40,822 nucleotides of DNA from an uncultured Sutterella sp. Its GTDB lineage: Bacteria > Pseudomonadota > Gammaproteobacteria > Burkholderiales > Burkholderiaceae_F. The DNA lies in assembly GCA_905206345.1 (NCBI GenBank), contig CAJLGW010000006.1, positions 1 through 40,822 on the forward strand, read 5' to 3'. Position numbers and translations under genes: made by a program. Below the pieces are notes generated by a model. It saw only the letters and a list, made by a program, of their open reading frames with translations, was not told the DNA's origin and made no database searches. This document shows, piece after piece, positions 24,530-32,549 of the stretch (the first letter of the stretch is position 1; the number at the start of each line of letters is the position of its first letter).

Positions 24530-25864
24530 TTAGCGCTTGTAGTGCAAGGGATTCAACGTAAATTGCCTTAATACGGCTGAACGACGATCGGGCTTATCGG
24601 CGCTATTGACGGGCAACGCCTCGACAAAGGCCACTTTACGAGGGCACTTATAAGCTGAAATGTTTTCCTTGCAAAAACGACGAATGTCTTCAAGCGTCGG
24701 ATGCGTATTAGTCTCAGGAACAATTAACGCACACACGATGGCGCCCCACGTTTCGTCAGGCTCTCCCACAACAAGTGCTTCTTTAACGAAAGGGGAGCGA
24801 GCCAAAAGGTTTTCCACTTCCAATGGATAGACGTTTTCGCCTGCGGTCAAAATTAAGTCATGACGACGCGCATAAACGTGCAATCGCCCCTGATCATCAA
24901 AGTCTCCCAAGTCGCCCGTTTCAAACCACTCGCTTGTCAACGGCGGACGTCCCCAGTAACCCGGCGTTCGCATGGGGGAGGCCACCTCAATTTGTTGATG
25001 ATGAATTCGCACGCGACTGTTGGGCAACACTTTGCCACTGCCGCTTTGAAGGTCAAAGCGTTCAGCGTAAGGCGTCATCACAACGTGTGAGCACGTCTCT
25101 GTCATCCCGTACGTGGTGACAATGGGCAGATGCTGCTCGTGCGCTTTGGCTAAAAGTTTATCGGTTGCCGAAGAGCCGCCTAATAAAATCACACGAAGAT
25201 GAGCGGGTGCCGTCCACTGAGGGAACACTTCGAAAATCTTGGCTAGCATCGTGGGGACGATGCTCGTGATCGTCACGTGATCGTCTTTTAACGCTTGCAC
25301 AAAAGACTTCGCATCAAATAAAGGCGAAATCGCCACGGTTTTACGAGCCAAAAGGCAGCGCGTCAAAATGGAAAGCCCGCCAATGCGCGTAAGCGACATA
25401 CAAAGCTGCCAACAGTCATCGTCTTGCCAACCCAAGTTTTTAGCACTTTCATTGGCTGAGGCTAAAAGCATATCGGTCGTGATGATGGCAGGTTTCGGCA
25501 GTCCCGTGGTGCCCGATGTAAAGAGAACCGCAACGCAATTTTCAGGAAGCGGATCCGTGATATTGGTGATGCTCTCTAAAAGAACGCGGCGCTCTGTGGG
25601 CGTGAGTTTAGGTTGCAGCATTAAAGCAGGCACTCCGAGTTCCATCAACGCATAAAGCTCGATAACCGTTTCAACCGAATTTTTGCCCTCAACGATGTAG
25701 GGTTGCCCTTTGGGGGGCAACACACCGGTGTTTTCCAAGCGTGCCATGCAGTTTTGCGTCAAGAGCGCAAGCTTGGCAAACGAATAATCCTGTCCGCCAC
25801 AGCGAATCCCAATGGTCTCGGGAGCATCTATGGCGGCCGTGATAATGGAAAAAGGCTTTTGCAT
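24530..25864 (-). CDS. menE: o-succinylbenzoate--CoA ligase (menaquinone synthesis)
   Basis: A 444-residue acyl-adenylate-forming enzyme. The P-loop-like FTSGTTGLPKP is at 115-125, then come YGMTETCSH, the hinge region GDLGDFDDQGRLHVYARR and the C-terminal ALPVNSADK lysine. It is shorter than fatty acyl-CoA ligases and close to MenE length. MenE activates o-succinylbenzoate with ATP and CoA, making the substrate of the cyclase MenB, whose gene ends ten bases upstream. This linkage is the main reason for choosing MenE among AMP-ligases. The pathway leads to menaquinone for anaerobic respiration. The other men genes are not in the window. Confidence 0.88.
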   Translation of the reverse strand: MQKPFSIITAAIDAPETIGIRCGGQDYSFAKLALLTQNCMARLENTGVLPPKGQPYIVEGKNSVETVIELYALMELGVPALMLQPKLTPTERRVLLESITNITDPLPENCVAVLFTSGTTGLPKPAIITTDMLLASANESAKNLGWQDDDCWQLCMSLTRIGGLSILTRCLLARKTVAISPLFDAKSFVQALKDDHVTITSIVPTMLAKIFEVFPQWTAPAHLRVILLGGSSATDKLLAKAHEQHLPIVTTYGMTETCSHVVMTPYAERFDLQSGSGKVLPNSRVRIHHQQIEVASPMRTPGYWGRPPLTSEWFETGDLGDFDDQGRLHVYARRHDLILTAGENVYPLEVENLLARSPFVKEALVVGEPDETWGAIVCALIVPETNTHPTLEDIRRFCKENISAYKCPRKVAFVEALPVNSADKPDRRSAVLRQFTLNPLHYKR

Positions 25865-25874
25865 GACGTATGGC

Positions 25875-26717
25875 TTACGGCAAACGCGGGAACTTCGTAA
25901 AGTCCGGGCGACGCTTTTCCAAGAAAGCGTTTTTGCCTTCCTTGCCTTCTTCGGTCATGTAGTAGAGCAACGTGGCGTTACCCGCTAACTCTTGCAAACC
26001 GGCTTGACCGTCGCAGTCGGCATTCAATGCTGCCTTCAGGCAACGAATAGCAATGGGGCTATTGGCTAAGATTTCACGGCACCATTGCACCGTTTCTTCT
26101 TCAAGCTTATCAAGCGGTACCACTGTGTTCACCAGCCCCATATCGAGGGCTTGTTGAGCATCGTATTGACGGCAGAGGAACCAAATTTCACGAGCTTTCT
26201 TTTGACCGACCAAACGTGCCATGTAAGAAGCACCCCAGCCACCGTCAAAACTCCCCACGCGGGGGCCCGTTTGACCGAAGCGAGCGTTGTCGGCCGCAAT
26301 CGTTAAGTCGCACAACATGTGCAACACGTGGCCACCGCCGATGGCGTAACCTGCCACCATGGCGACAACGGGTTTCGGGCACGTACGGATCATGCGTTGG
26401 AAATCCAAAACGTTTAAGCGAGGCACGCCGTCATGGCCGACATAACCGCCATTGCCGCGCACCTTTTGGTCACCGCCCGAGCAAAAGGCCAAGGGGCCGG
26501 CTCCGGTTAAGATGATGACGCCGATCGACGGGTCTTCACGAGCGTCACTAAAGGCTTGGCAGAGCTCTTGCACCGTTTCAGGACGGAAGGCGTTACGAAC
26601 GTGCGGACGATTAATCGTTAACTTGGCAATGCCTTCGGCCTTTTCATAGATGATGTCGGTAAATTCACCGAAACTTTCCCAATCGGGAATCGGCTTTAAT
26701 TGATTCGTTTCAGTCAT
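25875..26717 (-). CDS. menB: 1,4-dihydroxy-2-naphthoyl-CoA synthase
   Basis: A 280-residue crotonase-fold enzyme. The ATG at 26717 is preferred; a TTG five codons upstream is possible but has no advantage. MenB-specific blocks are present: SGGDQKVRGNGGYVG, the oxyanion-hole YAIGGGHVLH, the catalytic GSFDGGWG and a C-terminal KRRPDFTKFPRLP. It closes the second ring of the naphthoquinone in menaquinone synthesis. It is followed after ten bases by menE and preceded by the broken Bug receptor gene 23 bases away, so all are probably on one transcript. Confidence 0.95.
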   Translation of the reverse strand: MTETNQLKPIPDWESFGEFTDIIYEKAEGIAKLTINRPHVRNAFRPETVQELCQAFSDAREDPSIGVIILTGAGPLAFCSGGDQKVRGNGGYVGHDGVPRLNVLDFQRMIRTCPKPVVAMVAGYAIGGGHVLHMLCDLTIAADNARFGQTGPRVGSFDGGWGASYMARLVGQKKAREIWFLCRQYDAQQALDMGLVNTVVPLDKLEEETVQWCREILANSPIAIRCLKAALNADCDGQAGLQELAGNATLLYYMTEEGKEGKNAFLEKRRPDFTKFPRLP

Positions 26718-26740
26718 TTTCAAATGTTCCAAAAAAAAGG

Positions 26741-27686
26741 TTAATCAAGTTTTGTTTTGGATGTGCGGACCAAGTCTGCCCATTTTTCTGTTTCCGATTG
26801 GATAAAGACTCGGAAACCTTCGGGCGTGCTTTCAACAACTTCAGCTCCGCGATTTAAATAAGCGGATTTTACTTTTTCCGTTTTTAGAGCCTCTTGCAAG
26901 GCAAGGTTTAATTCTTTAATGATCTTGGGATTGGTACCTTTTTGTACCACAATGCCGTCCCAAGCAAAAAGCTCGAATCCGGGAACCGTTTTTGCAATCG
27001 GAGCAATCTCAGGATGAGATTTTAACGGTTGTGCGCTACCGCTTCCCAATGCTGTGAGTTTTTTGGCATCAACGTGCACTAATGTATTGGGAGCCACGTC
27101 AATCGTAAAGTCAATGCGACCGCCCAGCATATCGGTCATACTGGCTGCGCCTCCTCGGTACGGGATATGTTCAAAAGTGATTCCCGTGAGGTTAGAGAGC
27201 ATGACGCCTGCCAAGTGACTCGTGGTGCCGTTGCCGGCAGACGAGAAAGTAAAAGGCTGAGAACTCGCCTTGGCTTTATTTAAAAAGTCTTTCAAAGATG
27301 TTTCACTGTGACGCTTGGGATTGACGCTCATCACCATGGCAATTTCAGTTAAGCGGGCAACGGGAGCAAAGTCTTTGATTGGTGCCTAAGGTACCGTTAG
27401 TGACATAAAGCAGAGTGTAACCGTCATTTTTGGCGCGAGAAGCTTGTTCGGTACCGAGACTGCCGCCGGCGCCCGCGATGTTTTCAACAATGACGGTTTG
27501 GCCGAGTCGCGTGGCCAATTCCGGCGCAATGATGCGGGCCAATGCATCGGCTCCGCCACCGGCAGGGAAAGGTACCACCAGACGAATTTCTTTGGCTTGT
27601 GGCCACGCTTTTTCAGCCAAAGCTTGGCCGGAAATAACGGTGAGGACGCAACCTAAAGAGGCCGCAAAGAGGGATTTTGCAGTCAT
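26741..27686 (-). pseudogene. frameshifted Bug-type (TctC family) tricarboxylate-transport receptor
   Basis: Two open frames together make one periplasmic binding protein of about 310 residues. The first (27686 to about 27375, ATG after AAAGGA) has a signal peptide ending in ALA and the family motif VVPFPAGGGADALARI, and runs to NGTLGTNQ before leaving the family sequence and hitting a stop at 27345. The second frame resumes with PIKDFAPVARLTEIAMV and continues to KTKLD. About a dozen residues that family members have between these blocks are missing and the frame is shifted. At the junction the sequence CCAATCAA (minus strand, 27382-27375) can be read as the end of one block and the start of the other, as expected if DNA between two copies was lost. 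It is therefore probably non-functional. Confidence 0.85.
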
Positions 27687-27715
27687 AAGTTCCTTTCGTA
27701 TTTAAAGAATAATTT

Positions 27716-28666
27716 TTAATAAGGAAGGCGATAGCCGATGCGAACGTGAAGCTCTTTGTCTTTGAGTTCCACATCAACAAGATCCGCACTTTGATCGTAG
27801 ATGTATTTCTTTAAAGCGCGAACATTGAATGCAGTCGTTTCTTGCGTTTGTCCGTCGATATCCAACCAAATATTTTCCGTATCAAATGATAAATGGTAGC
27901 GGTAGGTTTTCACGAGCGATCGCGTTTCATCAAAGACATGAGCCCAAATAGCAATCAAGGGGTAAAGGGCACTTAAAAAATACGTCTTTTTAATCGTGAT
28001 GTCTGAGACATTTTCTTCAAGAGCAATGTCGCCAGCGAAATCTTTCATTAAGCGAGAAATCAGCACCGGAAGATCATCGGAAGAAATTGAAAGACCTTCT
28101 AAAACTTTTTGACCATCAACGGATTGGGCAAGAGCGGGGTTGTCTAGAAATAATCGCACGCAGTGATAGGCCAACTCTTTTTCTTGCACGTTGGGTGCTC
28201 TCAAACGAGCTTCTTTTGGGGCGCGTAAAAGCGCTTTGTTGACGCGGGCACGCAACAAGTGACCCAAGAAGTTAATGCTTGCCGTGACACCAACCAAAGA
28301 CGTTGCCCAAGGAAGGTAGTTGGAGGTTGAAAATGCATCACTGGCTAAAGCCACAAGCCAGAGGAGAGTTGCCAAACCAACCCCTGCATAGCGCAAAATG
28401 GAACGAGACTCTAAAACAATGTAGGCGTAGCCAACACAGATGAGAACGGCCGTTACGGTTAAAACGCCTTGCGTTAATACCGTGAGTGACGACAGAAGAT
28501 CAGAAGCAATCCAAGCACAAAGGGTGACGAGCGCAACCGCAAAACCCAGACCTAACACGCGTTCATGACGGGCGTGAGGGTGGGTGCGATGGGCTAAAAC
28601 GGTGGTAATCGCAAAAGTGATACCGACAGAGCCCACACAAAGAAGAAAAGTTAACCAATTGGCCAT
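27716..28666 (-). CDS. polytopic membrane protein of unknown function, partner of the adjacent response regulator
   Basis: 316 residues that I do not recognise. The N-terminal half has about five hydrophobic segments (roughly 3-25, 37-59, 62-86, 90-112, 116-138). The C-terminal half is soluble, with one further hydrophobic patch (SALYPLIAIWAHVF, about 230-245) and ends in beta-rich sequence. There is no histidine-kinase H-box, N-box or glycine-box. The last stretch (ALKKYIYDQSADLVDVELKD, then LHVRI) loosely resembles the N-box to beta-strand part of NarX/DegS-type kinase ATPase domains but lacks the DNG motif. It starts eight bases after the NarL-type regulator and is followed by the Bug remnant and menB-menE. 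A degenerate membrane sensor is an attractive guess, not a conclusion. Confidence 0.7.
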   Translation of the reverse strand: MANWLTFLLCVGSVGITFAITTVLAHRTHPHARHERVLGLGFAVALVTLCAWIASDLLSSLTVLTQGVLTVTAVLICVGYAYIVLESRSILRYAGVGLATLLWLVALASDAFSTSNYLPWATSLVGVTASINFLGHLLRARVNKALLRAPKEARLRAPNVQEKELAYHCVRLFLDNPALAQSVDGQKVLEGLSISSDDLPVLISRLMKDFAGDIALEENVSDITIKKTYFLSALYPLIAIWAHVFDETRSLVKTYRYHLSFDTENIWLDIDGQTQETTAFNVRALKKYIYDQSADLVDVELKDKELHVRIGYRLPY

Positions 28667-28674
28667 AATACAAC

Positions 28675-29337
28675 TTAGGGGATGATGCCCATTTGGGCGG
28701 CTTCGTAAACGGCTTCGCCACGAGAATGAACTTGAAGCTTTCGGTAAATCTTTTTAATGTGAGCCGTGACCGTATGAGGAGAAATCGCCAAAATATTGCC
28801 GATTTCATTAAAACTCATGCCTTTGGCTAAGAGACGCAAAATTTCGGTTTCGCGCTCAGAAAGGGGATGCGGTACAGCGGTGGGAACTTTTTCAGTCACA
28901 ACGGTGGAATTGGTGCACAGTGCACGCAAAACACTTTTGGCCACATTGAGGCTCACGGGAGAGCCGCCGGCTTGCAAAAGGCGTACGGCATTGATGAGGT
29001 CGGATTCAATGGCTGACTTTAAAACGTAACCCGTAGCACCGGCTTCGATGGCGTTCACAATGTGAGGATCGTCTTCGCTATTGGCCAAAATCATCACGTC
29101 GCTCTCAGGGTACTTCTCATTGACCCAAGAGACAATTTCCAGACCAAAGCCATCGGGTAAGGTCAAATCAATGACAAGCGTCTCAAAAGGATAGGTGTCA
29201 ATAAGTTTTTTAGCGGTCGATTTTGTTTCGGCAGTGCCGATGATGCGAATGTCTTTTTCAGCACCAATGACGCGCTCCATGCGATCGCGGATATGAGCGT
29301 CATTTTCAACAATCAAAATTCTCAATACTGCAGCCAT
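28675..29337 (-). CDS. NarL/FixJ-family response regulator with LuxR-type DNA-binding domain
   Basis: 220 residues: a receiver domain (1 to about 120) with acidic pocket E11-N12-D13, phosphoacceptor D57 in LVIDLTLPDG and conserved K107 in GYVLKS, then a LuxR helix-turn-helix (LSERETEILRLLAKGMSFNE, ...SPHTVTAHIKKIYRKLQVHSR). It should be a phosphorylation-dependent transcription regulator. No classic sensor kinase lies beside it; the next gene, eight bases on, encodes a membrane protein without kinase motifs. It is the first gene of a minus-strand run that includes menB-menE, and it diverges from a DsbG-like gene. Confidence 0.93.
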   Translation of the reverse strand: MAAVLRILIVENDAHIRDRMERVIGAEKDIRIIGTAETKSTAKKLIDTYPFETLVIDLTLPDGFGLEIVSWVNEKYPESDVMILANSEDDPHIVNAIEAGATGYVLKSAIESDLINAVRLLQAGGSPVSLNVAKSVLRALCTNSTVVTEKVPTAVPHPLSERETEILRLLAKGMSFNEIGNILAISPHTVTAHIKKIYRKLQVHSRGEAVYEAAQMGIIP

Positions 29338-29514
29338 AAGGTATAAGCTCCGAGCAATCTCGGGTACGACTTTTCGAAATTTTTAACCCCCATATTCTAA
29401 CAAAGGATGGTGCGACAAAATCGCTTAAAAATGTTAACTTTTTGCCATTTCGATGGTCTTAGGCGGTAAGATTGAAAAAGCGTTGTTTTAACTAAAAGAG
29501 AATAAGGAAAACGA

Positions 29515-30093
29515 ATGTCAATCAATCGCCGAGAAGCCCTCTTGACCGGTTTGGCCGGGTTGTTGGCAGCGGGCATTGCCCAAGCCAAGCCCGCCGTTGT
29601 TCCTCCGATTTGGGACGGCAAAAAAATGTACGAGTCTTTGGAAAAAGACGGCACCGGGTTTACGAATCCTGCTGCCGCCGGCAGCCCCAAAGCGTATGTC
29701 ATTTTCGATACGCAGTGTCCTGATTGCATTCGTTTGATGGATCGTTTGCGTCCCCTGTTGGATCGTGTTCAAATCACGTTTTTCCCGATTGCTTTTATGA
29801 ATCCGCATTCCGATCCGCAAGCCACCGTCATTTTGACGGCCAAAGACCCCTTTGCCAAGCTTGAAGAACATCATGTGCACTTTCGCGATCCGAACTTCCG
29901 AGGCCTTCAATATGACATTACGAAGTTGCCGATGGATGTGCGCCAAAAGGTTTGGACCAATACCAAACTGCACCGCCGAAGCGGTTGTCGAGCCGTGCCT
30001 TATGGGGTCTTTAAAAATGCCAAGGGTGAGTTCATTCCCTTTGACGAAAACCTCAATACCGATGAGTTAGCAGCAGTATTTGGTTTAAAGTGA
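29515..30093 (+). CDS. exported thioredoxin-fold protein, DsbG/DsbC-like
   Basis: 192 residues. The N-terminus NRREALLTGLAGLLAAGIAQA looks like a signal peptide with a twin arginine, so Tat export is possible, with cleavage after AQA. The active site is CPDC (C68, C71) in a thioredoxin fold, and the cis-proline loop is probably in CRAVPYGVF. These proteins act on protein disulphides in the periplasm. There is no obvious dimerisation domain, so it differs from classical DsbC. ATG 29515 has AAGGAAAA upstream. A hairpin terminator follows. It is transcribed alone, divergent from the response regulator. The fold is confident; the role is inferred. Confidence 0.8.
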   Translation: MSINRREALLTGLAGLLAAGIAQAKPAVVPPIWDGKKMYESLEKDGTGFTNPAAAGSPKAYVIFDTQCPDCIRLMDRLRPLLDRVQITFFPIAFMNPHSDPQATVILTAKDPFAKLEEHHVHFRDPNFRGLQYDITKLPMDVRQKVWTNTKLHRRSGCRAVPYGVFKNAKGEFIPFDENLNTDELAAVFGLK

Positions 30094-30109
30094 TTGCTTT
30101 TTGACAAAG

Positions 30110-30141
30110 GCCTCGAAGATTTTCGGGGCTTTTGCTTATTT
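30110..30141 (+). terminator. rho-independent terminator after the DsbG-like gene
   Basis: GCCTCGAA, loop GATT, TTCGGGGC (one G-T pair), followed by TTTTGCTTATTTT. It begins 17 bases after the stop codon. Confidence 0.85.
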
Positions 30142-30191
30142 TGGCGTCAAAAAATCAAACCGATAGTGTTAAAGTAAAAGTAATAGTGAAA

Positions 30192-30225
30192 GTGTCATCT
30201 GAATGTCATATTGTTTCGTAACAAT
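30192..30225 (+). promoter_or_regulatory. Pho box and -10 element of the ppk-ppx promoter
   Basis: GTGTCAT (30192-30198), spacer CTGA, ATGTCAT (30203-30209): two 7-base repeats with 11-base periodicity, matching the PhoB consensus CTGTCAT-N4-CTGTCAT at six of seven bases each. A -10-like TAACAAT lies at 30219-30225, nine bases downstream, the layout of PhoB-activated promoters where the Pho box replaces the -35. The ppk ATG is at 30261. Confidence 0.75.
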
Positions 30226-30260
30226 GTGCACTTAAAGTACTTGTTAAGTAAGGAACTCTT

Positions 30261-32534
30261 ATGCCCACCGAAAATGCAGAGATTAAGTTAGTTGTGAGTG
30301 AAGAACCGGTCAAAAAAGACGAGGTGAAAGCATCGGCTCGAGCCGCGAAAAAGCCAGCCGTGCGTCGCACAAAAACCTCATCTTCCGCTAAACCCGCCAA
30401 GACGGTAAAAAGCGTTAATGTTTCATCGAGTGCCAAACCTGTTGACGTAACCGACCCTACCTACTACTTAAATCGTGAAATCAACTGGATTGATTTTGAT
30501 AGTAAGGTTTTAGAGCAAGCTAAAGACGCAACCGTTCCGCTTTTGGAACGCGTGAAATTCTTGTCGATTTTTTATAACAATCTCGATGAATTTTTCATGG
30601 TGCGCGTAGCCAACGTTTGGAAGCAAGTGCAAAGCGGTGCGGATCCGACGGGCGCTGACAAACTTTCGCCTCGCCGTCAATTTTCAGAAATCGGTCGTCG
30701 TGTGCGTGAAATTTGCGATGAAGCCGAGCTTGTTTGGAAAAAGCAAATTGTGCCGGCCCTGGATAAAAAGGCCATTCGTATCGTCAAGTACGCAGACCTT
30801 GCCGAGAAAAAGCGTCAAGCGTTGGATGCGTTTTACGATAGCGATATCTATCCGGTCTTAACGCCGCAAGTGATTGACTCCGGTCACCCCTTCCCGCTCG
30901 TTTCCAACTTGAGCATTAACTTCATCATGGAATTGGTGGATGCGAAAAATCCCAAGGATGTTCGTCATGCACGCTTGAAGTGTCCGGATAACTTACCGCG
31001 ATTTCTTTTCTTACCGCACGGCAAAGAAGAAATTCATCCCGATTTGAGTTTTGATCCGGGCTATACCGAAGTCGATGTCGTTTTGATTGAAGATTTGGTT
31101 GAAGAGCGTATGCATCGACTCTTCCCGGGTTTTAATGTTAAAGCGGTGGGGCAATTCCGAGTCACGCGTAATACCGATGTGGAAATCGAAGAAGACGAAG
31201 CCGATGACTTGTTGGCAGCGGTTCGCGACTATGTGGATCAACGTCGCTTTGGTGACATCATCCGCGTTGAAATGGGGCGCGGAATTCCTGTTCGTTTAGC
31301 TGACCTTTTGATTGAATATTTGGACGTCAAACCCCATCAAGTCTATAAGCAAAAGATTCCGTTGGCCTTTTCTGCTTTCATGGGGCTCGGTTGCATTGAT
31401 CGACCGAAGTTGCAATACAAACCCGATCGCACGAAGCTTGTGAAAGAGTTGGATATGGAAAACGACTGTTTTGCCTCGATTCGCAAGCAAGACATCGTGA
31501 TGTATCACCCCTACGATCGCTTCCAAGGCGTGCTCAATTTCATTGAACAAGCCGCACGTGACCCGAAGGTCGTGGCCATTAAACAAACACTTTACCGTTG
31601 CGGTAGCGATTCGCCCGTGATTCGCAGTTTGTTAGAAGCGCGTCGTCGTGGCAAGCAGGTAACGGCTGTCGTGGAATTAAAGGCTCGTTTTGACGAAGAG
31701 CGAAACATCAACTGGGCCGAAGAGTTGGAACGCGCAGGCGTTAATGTGGTCTACGGTTTTGTGGGTTTAAAGATCCACGCCAAGCTTTGTTTGGTCGTGC
31801 GCCGTGAAGCCGATGGCATTCATCGCTATGTTCACGTGGCTACCGGTAACTACAATGCGTCGTCAGCCAAGATTTACACGGACTTGGGCATTTTGACCGA
31901 CGATGAAGATATCTGCGCTGATGTCACCGATTTATTTAACGTGATGACCGGTTGCGGTCGTGTCGATGCCTATCGCAAGATTTTGGTCTCGCCCAATACG
32001 TTGCGTCCGTCTTTGATGAAATTAATTGACGACGAAATTCGTTTGCATCAAGAGCACGGTAATGGTCACATTATTTTGAAATGCAACCAATTGGTCGACG
32101 GTGGCGTTATTGCTGAGCTTTATCGCGCATCGTTAGCCGGTGTGAAGATTGAATGCTTGGTGCGCGGTATTTGTTGCTTGCGCCCCGGGGTTCCCGGTTT
32201 GTCGGCAAATATTACCGTTCGCTCTATTGTGGGCCGCTATCTTGAGCACGCTCGTGTGTATTGGTTTAATCACAACGGTGACGAGCAAATGTATATTGGC
32301 AGTGCCGACATGATGAACCGTAACCTCAACGGTCGTATTGAAGTCTTGGCACCGATTTCAAGCGCCAAGATTCGCAAAAACATCATGGAACGTATTTTGC
32401 AATTGCAATTAAACGATACGGAACAGGCTTGGCAGATGAATGCCGATGGTACGTACACGCGCTTGCGCCCCTTCAGAACCAATAAGCGCATTGATTCTCA
32501 AAGTGCTAGCCATCATACAAAGCATTTGTACTAG
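30261..32534 (+). CDS. ppk1: polyphosphate kinase 1
   Basis: 757 residues, longer than E. coli PPK1 (688) because of an N-terminal extension of about 65 residues rich in Lys, Ala and Ser (KKPAVRRTKTSSSAKPAKT). The core begins YYLNREINWIDFD. The phosphorylated histidine is H506 in LKIHAKL and the second catalytic histidine is H663 in LEHARVY; both are shifted by the same 71 residues from H435 and H592 of E. coli. It makes polyphosphate from ATP. The start has AAGGAA upstream. ppx follows after 15 bases, so both share the PhoB-type promoter. Confidence 0.96.
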   Translation: MPTENAEIKLVVSEEPVKKDEVKASARAAKKPAVRRTKTSSSAKPAKTVKSVNVSSSAKPVDVTDPTYYLNREINWIDFDSKVLEQAKDATVPLLERVKFLSIFYNNLDEFFMVRVANVWKQVQSGADPTGADKLSPRRQFSEIGRRVREICDEAELVWKKQIVPALDKKAIRIVKYADLAEKKRQALDAFYDSDIYPVLTPQVIDSGHPFPLVSNLSINFIMELVDAKNPKDVRHARLKCPDNLPRFLFLPHGKEEIHPDLSFDPGYTEVDVVLIEDLVEERMHRLFPGFNVKAVGQFRVTRNTDVEIEEDEADDLLAAVRDYVDQRRFGDIIRVEMGRGIPVRLADLLIEYLDVKPHQVYKQKIPLAFSAFMGLGCIDRPKLQYKPDRTKLVKELDMENDCFASIRKQDIVMYHPYDRFQGVLNFIEQAARDPKVVAIKQTLYRCGSDSPVIRSLLEARRRGKQVTAVVELKARFDEERNINWAEELERAGVNVVYGFVGLKIHAKLCLVVRREADGIHRYVHVATGNYNASSAKIYTDLGILTDDEDICADVTDLFNVMTGCGRVDAYRKILVSPNTLRPSLMKLIDDEIRLHQEHGNGHIILKCNQLVDGGVIAELYRASLAGVKIECLVRGICCLRPGVPGLSANITVRSIVGRYLEHARVYWFNHNGDEQMYIGSADMMNRNLNGRIEVLAPISSAKIRKNIMERILQLQLNDTEQAWQMNADGTYTRLRPFRTNKRIDSQSASHHTKHLY

Positions 32535-32549
32535 AAAAGGTCAGTAGTT

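Noticed and set aside
29518..29973. 151-codon minus-strand open frame across the DsbG-like gene
   Set aside because: It is a shadow of the sense gene, which has a signal peptide, CPDC motif, good binding site and terminator.
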